From the NCBI GenBank assembly GCA_025351545.1, contig JANXVQ010000838.1:1-6610 (forward strand): a stretch of 6,610 nucleotides of DNA, read 5' to 3'. This stretch comes from Spirosoma sp. Lineage in GTDB: Bacteria; Bacteroidota; Bacteroidia; Cytophagales; Spirosomataceae. Below, piece after piece: positions 1-6,255 of this stretch; position 1 is the first letter of the stretch; each line of letters begins with the position of its first letter. The notes under the pieces are model-generated. The model was not told the origin of the DNA, did not search any database, and saw only the letters and a list, made by a program, of their open reading frames with translations. The translations under genes and the position numbers were made by a program.

Positions 1-1920
1 GTCGGCAGATAACTGGTCGATCAGGTTGTATTTAGTCATTCCGGCGGGCCACTCATCATAGGGTTTCAGTCCAATCGAGCACTCGAAATGCGACGGTGTC
101 CAGGGGTCGGTTCCGTCGTCGTTACGCCCGGCCTGCGTCATCATATACGTCACTTCCGGGTGGCGGAGCGTTACGGCCCGGAGTTGGTTGGCCATATCCC
201 GTGACCGTTGGAGGGTCAGGCCAGGTGGCAAGGTTACCTGAAGCCAGATCGAGCCTTCGTCCAGGGGCGGCAGAAAGTCTTTTCCAACCATACCCGTCAG
301 TATCACTGCACTGACCAAGACGATACCCAGGGGGGCAAAGACTACTCGGGGACGCTTCAGAATCCGGATGATCTGGCGGTGATAGCCTTCATTCAGTCGC
401 TCCAGCCATTTGTTGTGAAACAACTTGCGGGGTTTCCGGTAGGTCGCATAAGCCAGTCCGGGAATCAGCAGCAGCGCCACCAGCAGCGCCCCAAACAATG
501 CGTAGCCCACCGTGAACGCCATTGGTGTAAACAGCTTCCGTTCGACCCGCTCAAAGGCAAAAAGCGGCATGTAGGCTGTTATGATAATCAGGGTGGCGAA
601 AAAGATCGGGCGGGCCACCTGCATAGCCTGCTCCGCAATGCTTTTTTCCTCCAGCACCTCATCAGGATTTTCTTCCCGCTGTTTCAGGATGGTTTCCATC
701 ATCACGATGGCCCCGTCCACGATGATGCCGAAGTCAATAGCACCCAGCGAGAGCAGATTCGCCGGAATATTGGTGAGGTGCATCAGAACAAACGCTGACA
801 ACAGAGCTAGCGGAATCGTAATGGCCACCAGCATTGCTCCCCGCCAATTGCCCAGGAACACAATTAATACGACAATGACCAGCCCGATCCCTTCCAGCAA
901 GGTGTGTGAAACAGTGGTCAGGGTCGTTTTTACCAGGGCGGTACGGTCGCTAAAAGGCACAATCTTCGCCCCATCGGGCAGCAATCCGTGATTTAGCTCG
1001 TCAACGGCCTGATGCACTCCATCAAGTACCTTAGAGGGATTTTCCCGCTTCAGCAACAGCACAATTCCTTCGATACTTTCGGGGTAGCTGCGCTGGTGAT
1101 CAGTAAAGCCTAAAATACCTTTGCGCTCCAACTGACCGTACTTGACTATTCCCAGATCCTTGACAAATACCGGGACACCTTTATTGGTTGCCACGACGAT
1201 ATTGCCAATGTCGTCCAATGATTTAAGTAGCCCAATGCCCCGTACGACGTAGCCCTCATCGCCCCGGTTGAGGATACTGCCCCCAACATTGGCGTTATTT
1301 TTGCTGATATGGTCTGTTACGTCACTAAGGGCTAGATTGTACTGGATTAACTTACGCGGGTCAATCTCGACCTGATACTGGGTAGTGATCCCGCCAAAAT
1401 TGGTTACGTCCACCACACCAAAAACCTGTTTGAGCCGGGGGATGATTGTCCAGTCCTGCATATCTTTTAATTCGCGCAGGCTATACCGATCACTGACAAT
1501 AATGTAGCGGTAGATTTCGCCGATGGGGGATGTCAGCGGGTCCAGTTTGGGCGTCGCCCCATACGGCAGGCTCACCCCATTAATACGCTCGGTCATGCGT
1601 TGGCGAGCCCAGTAATCCTCGGTGCCGTCCTCAAAGACGAGTGTAATCATGGATAAGCCAAAGGTACTCTTCGAGCGCATGACGTGCAGCCCCGGAATAC
1701 CATTGAGGGCGCGTTCGAGTGGAATGGTAATCTGCTGCTCGACTTCTTCGGCCGCCAGCCCCGGCACCTGCGTGATTACCTGTGAGGTTACGTCGGCAAT
1801 ATCCGGATAGGCTTCGATACTGAGCTGCGTCCAGGAATAATAGCCAAATACCCCAATTAGTACAAACAAGGCTACCATTAGCCAACGCTTCTGGATAGCG
1901 GTACGAATTAATTGATTCAT
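1..1920 (-). CDS. czcA: Heavy-metal efflux RND transporter, CzcA/CusA family (N-terminal 640 residues; C-terminus beyond left edge)
   Basis: This is the inner-membrane proton-driven pump of a tripartite metal exporter. The frame is open from an ATG at 1920 to base 1 (640 codons); family members are about 1,030-1,050 aa, so roughly the last 400 residues are outside. It starts MNQLIRTAIQKRWLM, followed by TM1 (about residues 13-30) and the periplasmic porter domain containing YPDIADV, ERALNGIPG and NVGGSILNRG. The TM4 signature has D396, D402 and E409 in the context IDFGIIVDGA...MMET. Their spacing matches the proton-relay residues described for CzcA (D402, D408, E415). After the TM cluster comes FLPPLDEG at about 549-556, opening the second periplasmic domain. 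By-eye alignment puts Q and H where CusA has its periplasmic metal-ligand methionines M573 and M623, which argues for a divalent-cation (CzcA-like) rather than a Cu/Ag pump. The VEN normally following the TM4 motif is MET here. It starts 10 bp after the adaptor stop, so the two are almost certainly cotranscribed. The family is certain; the substrate is inferred. Confidence 0.96.
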   Translation of the reverse strand, partial: MNQLIRTAIQKRWLMVALFVLIGVFGYYSWTQLSIEAYPDIADVTSQVITQVPGLAAEEVEQQITIPLERALNGIPGLHVMRSKSTFGLSMITLVFEDGTEDYWARQRMTERINGVSLPYGATPKLDPLTSPIGEIYRYIIVSDRYSLRELKDMQDWTIIPRLKQVFGVVDVTNFGGITTQYQVEIDPRKLIQYNLALSDVTDHISKNNANVGGSILNRGDEGYVVRGIGLLKSLDDIGNIVVATNKGVPVFVKDLGIVKYGQLERKGILGFTDHQRSYPESIEGIVLLLKRENPSKVLDGVHQAVDELNHGLLPDGAKIVPFSDRTALVKTTLTTVSHTLLEGIGLVIVVLIVFLGNWRGAMLVAITIPLALLSAFVLMHLTNIPANLLSLGAIDFGIIVDGAIVMMETILKQREENPDEVLEEKSIAEQAMQVARPIFFATLIIITAYMPLFAFERVERKLFTPMAFTVGYALFGALLVALLLIPGLAYATYRKPRKLFHNKWLERLNEGYHRQIIRILKRPRVVFAPLGIVLVSAVILTGMVGKDFLPPLDEGSIWLQVTLPPGLTLQRSRDMANQLRAVTLRHPEVTYMMTQAGRNDDGTDPWTPSHFECSIGLKPYDEWPAGMTKYNLIDQLSAD

Positions 1921-1930
1921 GGTAAATGGC

Positions 1931-3052
1931 TTATTGTTCGGCCTGGAGTAAATAAAAGGCTCCGGTTGACACGATAACATCCCCGGCTTTTAGCCCTGAT
2001 TTGACTAATATCCGGCCTTTGTCGGTATCGCCCGTTTCCAGTGACCGGCGCACATAACGGTCGGGAGCCGTTTGGAGAAATACGTAACTTTTCTCTTCTT
2101 TCTGTAGCAGGGCATTCGCTGGAATCAGAATGGCAGGCTGAGCCGATTCGATGAACCGAATCGTGGCGTACATACCCGGTTTCAGTTTTCGGTTCTGGTT
2201 AGAACAAATGACCAGCGCCTGAATCGCTTTTGTTTCTTCGTCTACAGTCTCGCTTAGATGAAAGACCCGTCCGGTAATAGTTTCGCCTGGATAGGCTGTC
2301 ACCTGAACGCTTACCTCGTCGTTCTGATGGACAAATCGAATATCTTTTTCCTTCACCTGACCCGCGACCCAAACCTTGGATAGTTCTGCTACGGTGGCTA
2401 CGGGGGTAGCGTTATCGGTGAGGTATTGCCCAACCACAATGCTGTTTCGGATCACCTGCCCGGCAATGGGCGAACGAACCACAAGCGGCTGTCCCAATAT
2501 GAGTTTAGCGGCATCGGCCCGAAACAGGCGCAGGCTGGCCAGCGTATTTTCGTATTCTTTCTGCTGAATGGCGGCATTGGTCCGGGATTCTTCCAGCTCC
2601 CGCTGGGTGCCCACGCCATTGGTCATCAGGTCCTGCTGGCGTTTGAAACTCAAGTCTGCTAACTGATGCTGTTGCCGGGCCTGAAAGTAAGCCTTCTGGG
2701 CGTTGGTAAAATCCGGTGAACTGAGTTCAAATAAGGGGGAACCGGCGGCAACTGACTGGCCTAACTGGACAAATGAGCGGAGAATGCGCCCATCAAAAGG
2801 AGGGGCAATATCGGCGTACTGATTAGGTATCGCCTGCACCGTAGCGGCTGACGTTAGTTGTTGCCGATGCTGCTCCTCCCGGATGGTATAGGTTTTGAGC
2901 TTCAGTCGGACTGTGGAGGCAGCTGATACAACCACTGTATCGCCCCTGGCCTGCATGTTTGGCTCTTCAGGCTGCTGGGTGGGTTTGCTATGGCAGGCAA
3001 GCAACAGGCTAAGCAGTATGCAGGCGCTAAGGGTATGAGTTGACTTACTCAT
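1931..3052 (-). CDS. Efflux RND transporter periplasmic adaptor subunit (membrane fusion lipoprotein, CzcB/CusB-like)
   Basis: This adaptor bridges the inner-membrane RND pump encoded just downstream and an outer-membrane channel. With the ATG at 3052 it is 373 aa. That start gives a clean lipoprotein signal, MSKSTHTLSACILLSLLLAC, with lipobox L-L-A-C and the lipidated cysteine at residue 20. The frame stays open upstream to an ATG at 3085 and a GTG at 3091, but these add 11 or 13 residues that spoil the signal n-region. Domains in order: first half of the barrel-sandwich (lipoyl) domain at about 80-112 (IAPPFDGRILRSF..LGQSV), a charged, Q-rich alpha-helical hairpin at about 113-187, second lipoyl half at about 188-213 (VVRSPIAGQVI), beta-barrel at about 224-302 (KVWVAGQVKEKDI), and membrane-proximal domain at about 304-373 with LKPGMYATI just before it. 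It lacks the methionine-rich N-terminus of E. coli CusB and any His-rich tail, so the metal is not readable from this protein. Its own promoter region lies in the 294-bp gap after the kinase. Confidence 0.95.
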   Translation of the reverse strand: MSKSTHTLSACILLSLLLACHSKPTQQPEEPNMQARGDTVVVSAASTVRLKLKTYTIREEQHRQQLTSAATVQAIPNQYADIAPPFDGRILRSFVQLGQSVAAGSPLFELSSPDFTNAQKAYFQARQQHQLADLSFKRQQDLMTNGVGTQRELEESRTNAAIQQKEYENTLASLRLFRADAAKLILGQPLVVRSPIAGQVIRNSIVVGQYLTDNATPVATVAELSKVWVAGQVKEKDIRFVHQNDEVSVQVTAYPGETITGRVFHLSETVDEETKAIQALVICSNQNRKLKPGMYATIRFIESAQPAILIPANALLQKEEKSYVFLQTAPDRYVRRSLETGDTDKGRILVKSGLKAGDVIVSTGAFYLLQAEQ

Positions 3053-3063
3053 ACGTAATGAGT
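3033..3063 (-). promoter_or_regulatory. Overlapping inverted repeats over the adaptor start codon
   Basis: Three arms are visible on the plus strand: GTATGAGT (3033-3040), ACTCATAC (3047-3054) and ATGAGT (3058-3063). Arms one and two form a perfect 8-bp inverted repeat with a 6-nt loop. Arms two and three form a 6-bp inverted repeat with a 5-nt loop. In the minus-strand mRNA the middle arm contains the adaptor ATG (3052-3050), so it can pair with the segment upstream or the segment downstream but not both. Either pairing would occlude the start codon. This could be translational control, a protein operator, or chance; only the pairing itself is seen. Confidence 0.4.
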
Positions 3064-3264
3064 CGTTTACAGGCAGAAATGGCATTCTCACTACGTTTTT
3101 TATGAAATTACTCGAACCTAAATACCTTAAGCAACCGGACTGGGCATGACTGCTGCAAGAGTTGTTACCTTGGCTGGTCAGACTTTGCTGCGGCAGATAG
3201 GGATGTGTCTTTAACGGTAGTTGAGTTCGAAGAATGTTCCCGATTTATACCTTATGCATAGGAA
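3053..3264 (-). other. Putative long untranslated leader of the adaptor-pump transcript
   Basis: If transcription starts about 6-7 bp after the -7-like box at 3271-3278, roughly 210 nt precede the adaptor ATG. The stretch has no convincing coding potential. The only small frames inside it are trivial, for example MHKV and MPSPVA. The octamer TAAGGTAT occurs twice on the minus strand (about 3250-3257 and 3122-3129). I see no recognisable riboswitch and no rho-independent terminator. The extended GTG/ATG starts of the adaptor would lie within its last 40 bases. Confidence 0.35.
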
Positions 3265-3270
3265 TGAACA

Positions 3271-3278
3271 CAAAGATA
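3271..3278 (-). promoter_or_regulatory. Candidate -7 promoter element for the adaptor-pump operon
   Basis: The minus strand reads TATCTTTG, an exact match to the Bacteroidota primary sigma -7 consensus TAnnTTTG. No TTG or TTTG is present at the -33 position. Instead, the promoter-proximal edge of the 11-bp repeat array begins 22 bp upstream (3301), where the -33 element would be. That is the layout expected for a promoter that depends on an OmpR/PhoB-type activator. A 6-base-defined match is expected by chance in a few percent of gaps this size, so the repeats carry most of the weight. The predicted transcription start is near 3264. Confidence 0.5.
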
Positions 3279-3288
3279 AACGACTCAT
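3277..3288 (+). promoter_or_regulatory. Motif TAAACGACTCAT, first copy (second copy inverted at 3058-3069)
   Basis: The 12-mer TAAACGACTCAT is present here on the plus strand and again, exactly, on the minus strand at 3069-3058, immediately before the adaptor start codon. In both places it is followed by ATGAG (after 1 base here, after 5 bases in the other copy), giving a CTCAT/ATGAG dyad. The two copies flank the putative leader. This may be a binding site pair for a second regulator or a coincidence; no family is recognised. Confidence 0.3.
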
Positions 3289-3300
3289 CATGAGGTGATT

Positions 3301-3344
3301 ATTAGAATTTTATTAGAATTTTATTAGAATCTTGTTAGAGAACT
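3301..3344 (-). repeat. Four tandem 11-bp direct repeats, probable response-regulator operator
   Basis: On the plus strand the units are ATTAGAATTTT (3301-3311), ATTAGAATTTT (3312-3322), ATTAGAATCTT (3323-3333) and a degenerate GTTAGAGAACT (3334-3344). The preceding 11 bases (3290-3300, ATGAGGTGATT) match at 6 of 11 positions and may be a decayed fifth unit. On the transcribed-direction strand the unit reads AAAATTCTAAT. An 11-bp period equals about one helical turn and is the known spacing of half-sites bound head-to-tail by OmpR/PhoB-family winged-helix regulators, the class encoded at 4719-5399. The array starts 2 bp beyond the kinase stop codon and ends where the -33 element of the candidate promoter would be. 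The repeats are seen directly; their use by this regulator is inference. Confidence 0.7.
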
Positions 3345-3346
3345 GC

Positions 3347-4714
3347 CTATACATGGGGTAGTTTAACCGTTGCCATTGTCCCTTCATGTAGCATGGAGGT
3401 TAGCTTGATCGTGCCCCCGTGCAATTGAATGATACGATGGGTGAGCGACAATCCAATCCCATTTCCATCGATATGATGAGCATTTCGGCCTCGGTAAAAT
3501 GGCTTGAACAAATCCGGTAGTTCGTCGGGTTCAATACCAATCCCCCAATCCTCAAAGCGTAGGATAGCCGTCTGTCGGTAGTGCGAGAGGGCCACAGTAC
3601 AGCGGTGGTCAGTGGAGAACTTGCACCCGTTTTCCAGTAAATTTTTAAATGCAACGCGCAGTAAGTATTCGTTTCCCTGCATCGACACGACGTCTGCATC
3701 GTCACCCTCCTGCTCAACCAGCAGTTCGACGGTGTAGCCCGGATTGGCTCGAAGCAGATCCTGCCGGGCATCAAGCAGGATCTCATCGAGCCTCAGTTGA
3801 CGGAAAGTAATCTCCGAAGGGTCATAATTCGCTTTGGCCAGATCGAACAGGCCATTGGATAATCGAACCAGTTTGCGGGCATCGGCGGAGGTGCGTTCAA
3901 TTACCGCCCGATAGTCAGGAATGGTTCGTTCGCGGGTAGCGGCCAGATCCAGTTCGGCCACGATAGCCGACAGGGGCGTCCGTAATTCGTGGGCGATATT
4001 GGAAACAAACTGCCGCTGGGCATCGAAAGAATGTTCCAGCCGGTCGAGCATCTGGTTAAACGTTCGGGCCAGTTCGGCCAGTTCGTCACGACCGGCTCCG
4101 CCGTGGACCCGTCGGTCCAGGTTACTGGCCGTAATATCACCGACCTGCGCCACCATTTGCGCAACGGGTTCCAAGGTCTTTCGAGCCAGAAATTGGCCAA
4201 CCAGAAACAGCAGGCCCACGGCTCCCAGCAAGGAAAGTCCTAAAATTAACCCCAGCGACTGGAGTTTTTCAAGCCCCAGTTCGTCACGACCGGCGGCTGT
4301 AATGACATAAGGAACTCCCCGCCGGTGGTGTAAAAAGCCGATGACCTGTACATTGGTTTGCTCAAACCGCAGTTCGCGCTGCTGGAAGATGGTTTTGATC
4401 ATGGATCGGGTTTCCTTGACCTTGTCCACCTCGACCGCATCGTGATAAAGCAGATGGAAGGCGGTGTCGTAAATAGCGACTTCCTCCTGAAAAGGCGACG
4501 AGGCTGTATGGCAATAAATAACCTGTAGCACCGATGGAGCAACCCTGGCATCCAGCAACAGATCCGCTTTGGTCACGGCCTGTTCCCGTAGCCGGTCATA
4601 ATACTCCTGCCGACGATTTTGCCCATAGGCGATGTAGACCACCAGGGTGAAAGCTACTAACAGCATGGTAAAAATGGCTGTAAAAAGCAGCGTCAGTCGG
4701 GTACGGATTTTCAT
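3347..4714 (-). CDS. Membrane sensor histidine kinase, heavy-metal/CusS-like HAMP type
   Basis: This is a 455-aa two-component sensor that autophosphorylates and passes phosphate to the regulator encoded 4 bp upstream. TM1 spans about residues 7-30. An extracytoplasmic sensor region of about 120 residues follows (31-152), then TM2 (about 153-176) and a HAMP linker (about 177-229). The dimerisation/phosphoacceptor helix has H242 in SNIAHELRTPLSA. The ATPase domain has the N box (FKNLLENG, N358/N362), G1 box (EDWGIGI, D389), F box (LFKPFYRG, 402-409) and G2 box (GNGIGLSL, 417-424). All catalytic motifs are intact. The sensor region holds potential soft-metal ligands C68, H69, H87, H91, H129 and H130, which would fit a metal sensor but are not diagnostic. 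The stop is TAG at 3347-3349, with no hairpin terminator after it, so read-through into the efflux operon is possible. The kinase assignment is certain; the ligand is inferred from the neighbours. Confidence 0.95.
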   Translation of the reverse strand: MKIRTRLTLLFTAIFTMLLVAFTLVVYIAYGQNRRQEYYDRLREQAVTKADLLLDARVAPSVLQVIYCHTASSPFQEEVAIYDTAFHLLYHDAVEVDKVKETRSMIKTIFQQRELRFEQTNVQVIGFLHHRRGVPYVITAAGRDELGLEKLQSLGLILGLSLLGAVGLLFLVGQFLARKTLEPVAQMVAQVGDITASNLDRRVHGGAGRDELAELARTFNQMLDRLEHSFDAQRQFVSNIAHELRTPLSAIVAELDLAATRERTIPDYRAVIERTSADARKLVRLSNGLFDLAKANYDPSEITFRQLRLDEILLDARQDLLRANPGYTVELLVEQEGDDADVVSMQGNEYLLRVAFKNLLENGCKFSTDHRCTVALSHYRQTAILRFEDWGIGIEPDELPDLFKPFYRGRNAHHIDGNGIGLSLTHRIIQLHGGTIKLTSMLHEGTMATVKLPHV

Positions 4715-4718
4715 TGGC

Positions 4719-5399
4719 TCAGCCTATTTTCAGGATAAACCCAATGCCTGGTTTGGTATGAATAAGCTTAGGTTCATAATCCCGGTCGATCTTTTTGCGC
4801 AGGTAGTTGATATATACGTCGATAAAATTAGTGCCGGTATCAAAATGGGTATCCCAGACCTTCTCGGCAATTTCGGCGCGAGTCAGCAAGCGCTCCTGAT
4901 GCAGGAGCATGTACTCGAGCAGTTTGAACTCCTTGGGCGTCAGGGAAATTTCCCGCCCGGTTCGTGTAACCGTATGGGTTACAATATTAAGTTCCAGGTC
5001 GGCCAGTCGCAGGCTTGCCGGTGAGCTTGCCGGCTGTCGGGCCTGCCGTTTGAGTAAAGTACGCAGCCGCACGGAGAGTTCGCGGAACTCGAAAGGCTTA
5101 ACCAGATAATCATCAGCCCCGGCGTCGAATCCTTCTACCTTGTCGTCGGTCGTTCCTAAGGCAGTAAGCATAAGAATAGGTACATCCGGTCTGGCATACC
5201 GAATTTCGCGGCACAAATCCAGTCCATTCACTTTAGGCAGAATCAGATCCATGATGATCGCATCGTGATCAGGGGTTAAAGCCAGCCGCCGGCCCATCTG
5301 TCCGTCGAAAGCCAGGTCTACCCGCCAGCCTTCTTCCTCGAAGCCCCGACAGATCAAGTTAGCAACCCGGTCATCATCCTCAATTACCAATAGTGTCAT
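4719..5399 (-). CDS. OmpR/PhoB-family response regulator (CusR/CzcR-like)
   Basis: This 226-aa DNA-binding regulator is the partner of the adjacent kinase. The receiver domain (1-120) has the acidic pocket D8/D9, phosphoacceptor D51 in IIMDLILP, the switch residue T79 and the conserved K101 in LVKPF. The C-terminal winged helix-turn-helix (about 130-226) has LTPKEFKLLEYMLLH, the recognition helix in about 188-205 (TGTNFIDVYINYLRKKID) and the wing hairpin ending IHTKPGIGFIL. The linker carries a small duplication: GCTTGCCGG occurs at 5013-5021 and 5025-5033 and encodes part of the PASSPAS stretch (residues 123-129). Length and motifs are typical of metal-responsive CusR/CopR/CzcR regulators. 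It likely binds the 11-bp direct repeats at 3301-3344. No copy of that repeat is visible upstream of its own start, so direct autoregulation through the same sequence is not evident. Confidence 0.96.
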   Translation of the reverse strand: MTLLVIEDDDRVANLICRGFEEEGWRVDLAFDGQMGRRLALTPDHDAIIMDLILPKVNGLDLCREIRYARPDVPILMLTALGTTDDKVEGFDAGADDYLVKPFEFRELSVRLRTLLKRQARQPASSPASLRLADLELNIVTHTVTRTGREISLTPKEFKLLEYMLLHQERLLTRAEIAEKVWDTHFDTGTNFIDVYINYLRKKIDRDYEPKLIHTKPGIGFILKIG

Positions 5400-5403
5400 G
5401 AGG

Positions 5404-5411
5404 CAAAGGTA
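5404..5411 (-). promoter_or_regulatory. Possible -7 element just before the response-regulator start
   Basis: The minus strand reads TACCTTTG, matching TAnnTTTG. Its last base is 5404 and the regulator ATG is at 5399, so transcription would begin at or within the start codon and give a leaderless mRNA. No TTG is visible at about -33. The match may be chance; transcription from further upstream in 5412-5531 or read-through from the two small genes are alternatives. Confidence 0.25.
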
Positions 5412-5531
5412 AGCAGTGCTCCTGATTCCGGATCATAGTAAGCTAGGGTGACGCTATCTGTTTGTATGATTGGATAAGAATGGACCTTATGAATTTTTAC
5501 GGACGTGAATCAATTTGCTTCTCATTTTTGA

Positions 5532-5885
5532 TTACTCTTGATTGCTTAGCTGTCCGGCCAACGATTTTAATGCTGACGCCAGTCCTTCGAGCCGGGGAGC
5601 GATATCGCCCTCCGATCCCATAAATACGCTAAACTCAGACGTTTGAGTAGACAGCGTATCCAACAGCCGGGCTAATTCACCCGTATTAATCCGGTCACTT
5701 TCCAACTGCGTTTTTACCTGTTCGAGCGTAGCGGAAATTTCCGCAGCATTCTCGGCTTTATTCAGTTGAGCAAGCCACTGATCAATAACCCCCAGGCCGC
5801 TTTGCGGGGTTGCATTGGCCGGTTCGTCCTCCAGTACATCCATTGTCGAGTCGAGCAGGTCGGTAGATTTTTCGTGAGAAAACAT
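5532..5885 (-). CDS. Small acidic helical protein of unknown function, paralogue of its upstream neighbour
   Basis: This is a 117-aa protein with an ATG at 5885 and TAA at 5532. I do not recognise a named family. It has no signal peptide, membrane segment or cysteine, and is rich in acidic residues, Leu, Ala and Ser, as in a soluble helical bundle. An acidic, probably flexible N-terminus (about 1-28) precedes a conserved core beginning G-x-x-x-I-D-x-W-L (W37). It ends in LEGLASALKSLAGQL (99-113), an amphipathic Leu/Ala helix. From W37 to L113 it aligns without gaps to residues 40-116 of the protein encoded just upstream, with about 19 identities in 77 columns plus many conservative changes. 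The two genes are 1 bp apart, so they are cotranscribed and probably translationally coupled. A 132-bp gap separates it from the response regulator. Any link to metal response is only by position. Confidence 0.8.
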   Translation of the reverse strand: MFSHEKSTDLLDSTMDVLEDEPANATPQSGLGVIDQWLAQLNKAENAAEISATLEQVKTQLESDRINTGELARLLDTLSTQTSEFSVFMGSEGDIAPRLEGLASALKSLAGQLSNQE

Positions 5886-5886
5886 A

Positions 5887-6237
5887 TCAGAAATGATTAC
5901 TTAAGTTACGCAGCGCGTGGGCTAACTGCGTGAGTTGTTGGGCTGTATTACTATCGACAACCGGTTCGTGCGAGAGAATCGACGTATGACTCGCCATGCT
6001 AAGCAACAGATGCCGGATTTTTTCCAGATCGAAATGACCCGTTTTCAGGTGGTCTCGCAGGGCGGCTATTTCTGCCATAATTCGTTCGGCACCCACGTCG
6101 CCCGGTAGTGCATTTAACCAGCCTTCGAGTAATAAAATACCTTGCTCGGCTGAAAGTGTGGTTAAGTTTCCTTCACCGAAAGCGCCCAGCGTATCAGTAA
6201 GCATCCGGTGTTCAAGTGTGGTTCCTGTTCCTTCCAT
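5887..6237 (-). CDS. Small helical protein of unknown function, first of a tandem paralogous pair
   Basis: This is a 116-aa protein from an ATG at 6237 to a TGA at 5887-5889. No family is recognised. It is soluble in appearance, with no signal sequence, membrane segment or cysteine. The core starts G-I-L-L-L-E-G-W-L (W40), followed by predicted helices around 50-66 and 70-84 (EKIRHLLLSMASHTS) and a C-terminal amphipathic helix (LTQLAHALRNL, 102-112). It shares W-L-x-x-L, the LL....TS block and the LxxLAxALxxL tail with the 117-aa protein downstream, which supports an old tandem duplication. It is more His-rich (seven His) than its partner. A second in-frame ATG lies at residue 12, but the first ATG is favoured for length. 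An inverted repeat lies 18 bp upstream of the start (6256-6300). It could be a two-component adaptor, an immunity-like or a stress protein; the sequence does not decide. Confidence 0.8.
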   Translation of the reverse strand: MEGTGTTLEHRMLTDTLGAFGEGNLTTLSAEQGILLLEGWLNALPGDVGAERIMAEIAALRDHLKTGHFDLEKIRHLLLSMASHTSILSHEPVVDSNTAQQLTQLAHALRNLSNHF

Positions 6238-6255
6238 TGTTACGTAGTGAGTTAG

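Noticed and set aside
208..798. A 196-codon plus-strand open frame
   Set aside because: It is antisense to the clearly conserved RND pump reading frame and its product is low-complexity, rich in Gln, His and Arg with no family resemblance.
1631..1885. An 84-codon minus-strand frame starting MANGSLVC
   Set aside because: It overlaps the first part of the pump in a different frame; the pump frame from 1920 is the conserved one.
3053..3091. Upstream GTG (3091) and ATG (3085) starts for the adaptor
   Set aside because: They would add 13 or 11 residues ahead of an otherwise ideal lipoprotein signal peptide that begins at the ATG at 3052. They remain possible but less likely.
3257..3290. A 26-codon minus-strand frame beginning ATGATGAGTCG in the regulatory gap as a leader peptide
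   Set aside because: Its start lies upstream of the predicted transcription start and inside the promoter spacer, so it would not be on the mRNA.
4647..5024. A 125-codon plus-strand open frame across the kinase/regulator junction
   Set aside because: It is antisense to two conserved genes and resembles nothing known.
5508..5533. AATCAA/TTGATT inverted repeat after the second small gene as a terminator
   Set aside because: The stem is only 6 bp, AT-rich, with a 14-nt loop, no T-tract follows, and it overlaps the stop codon.
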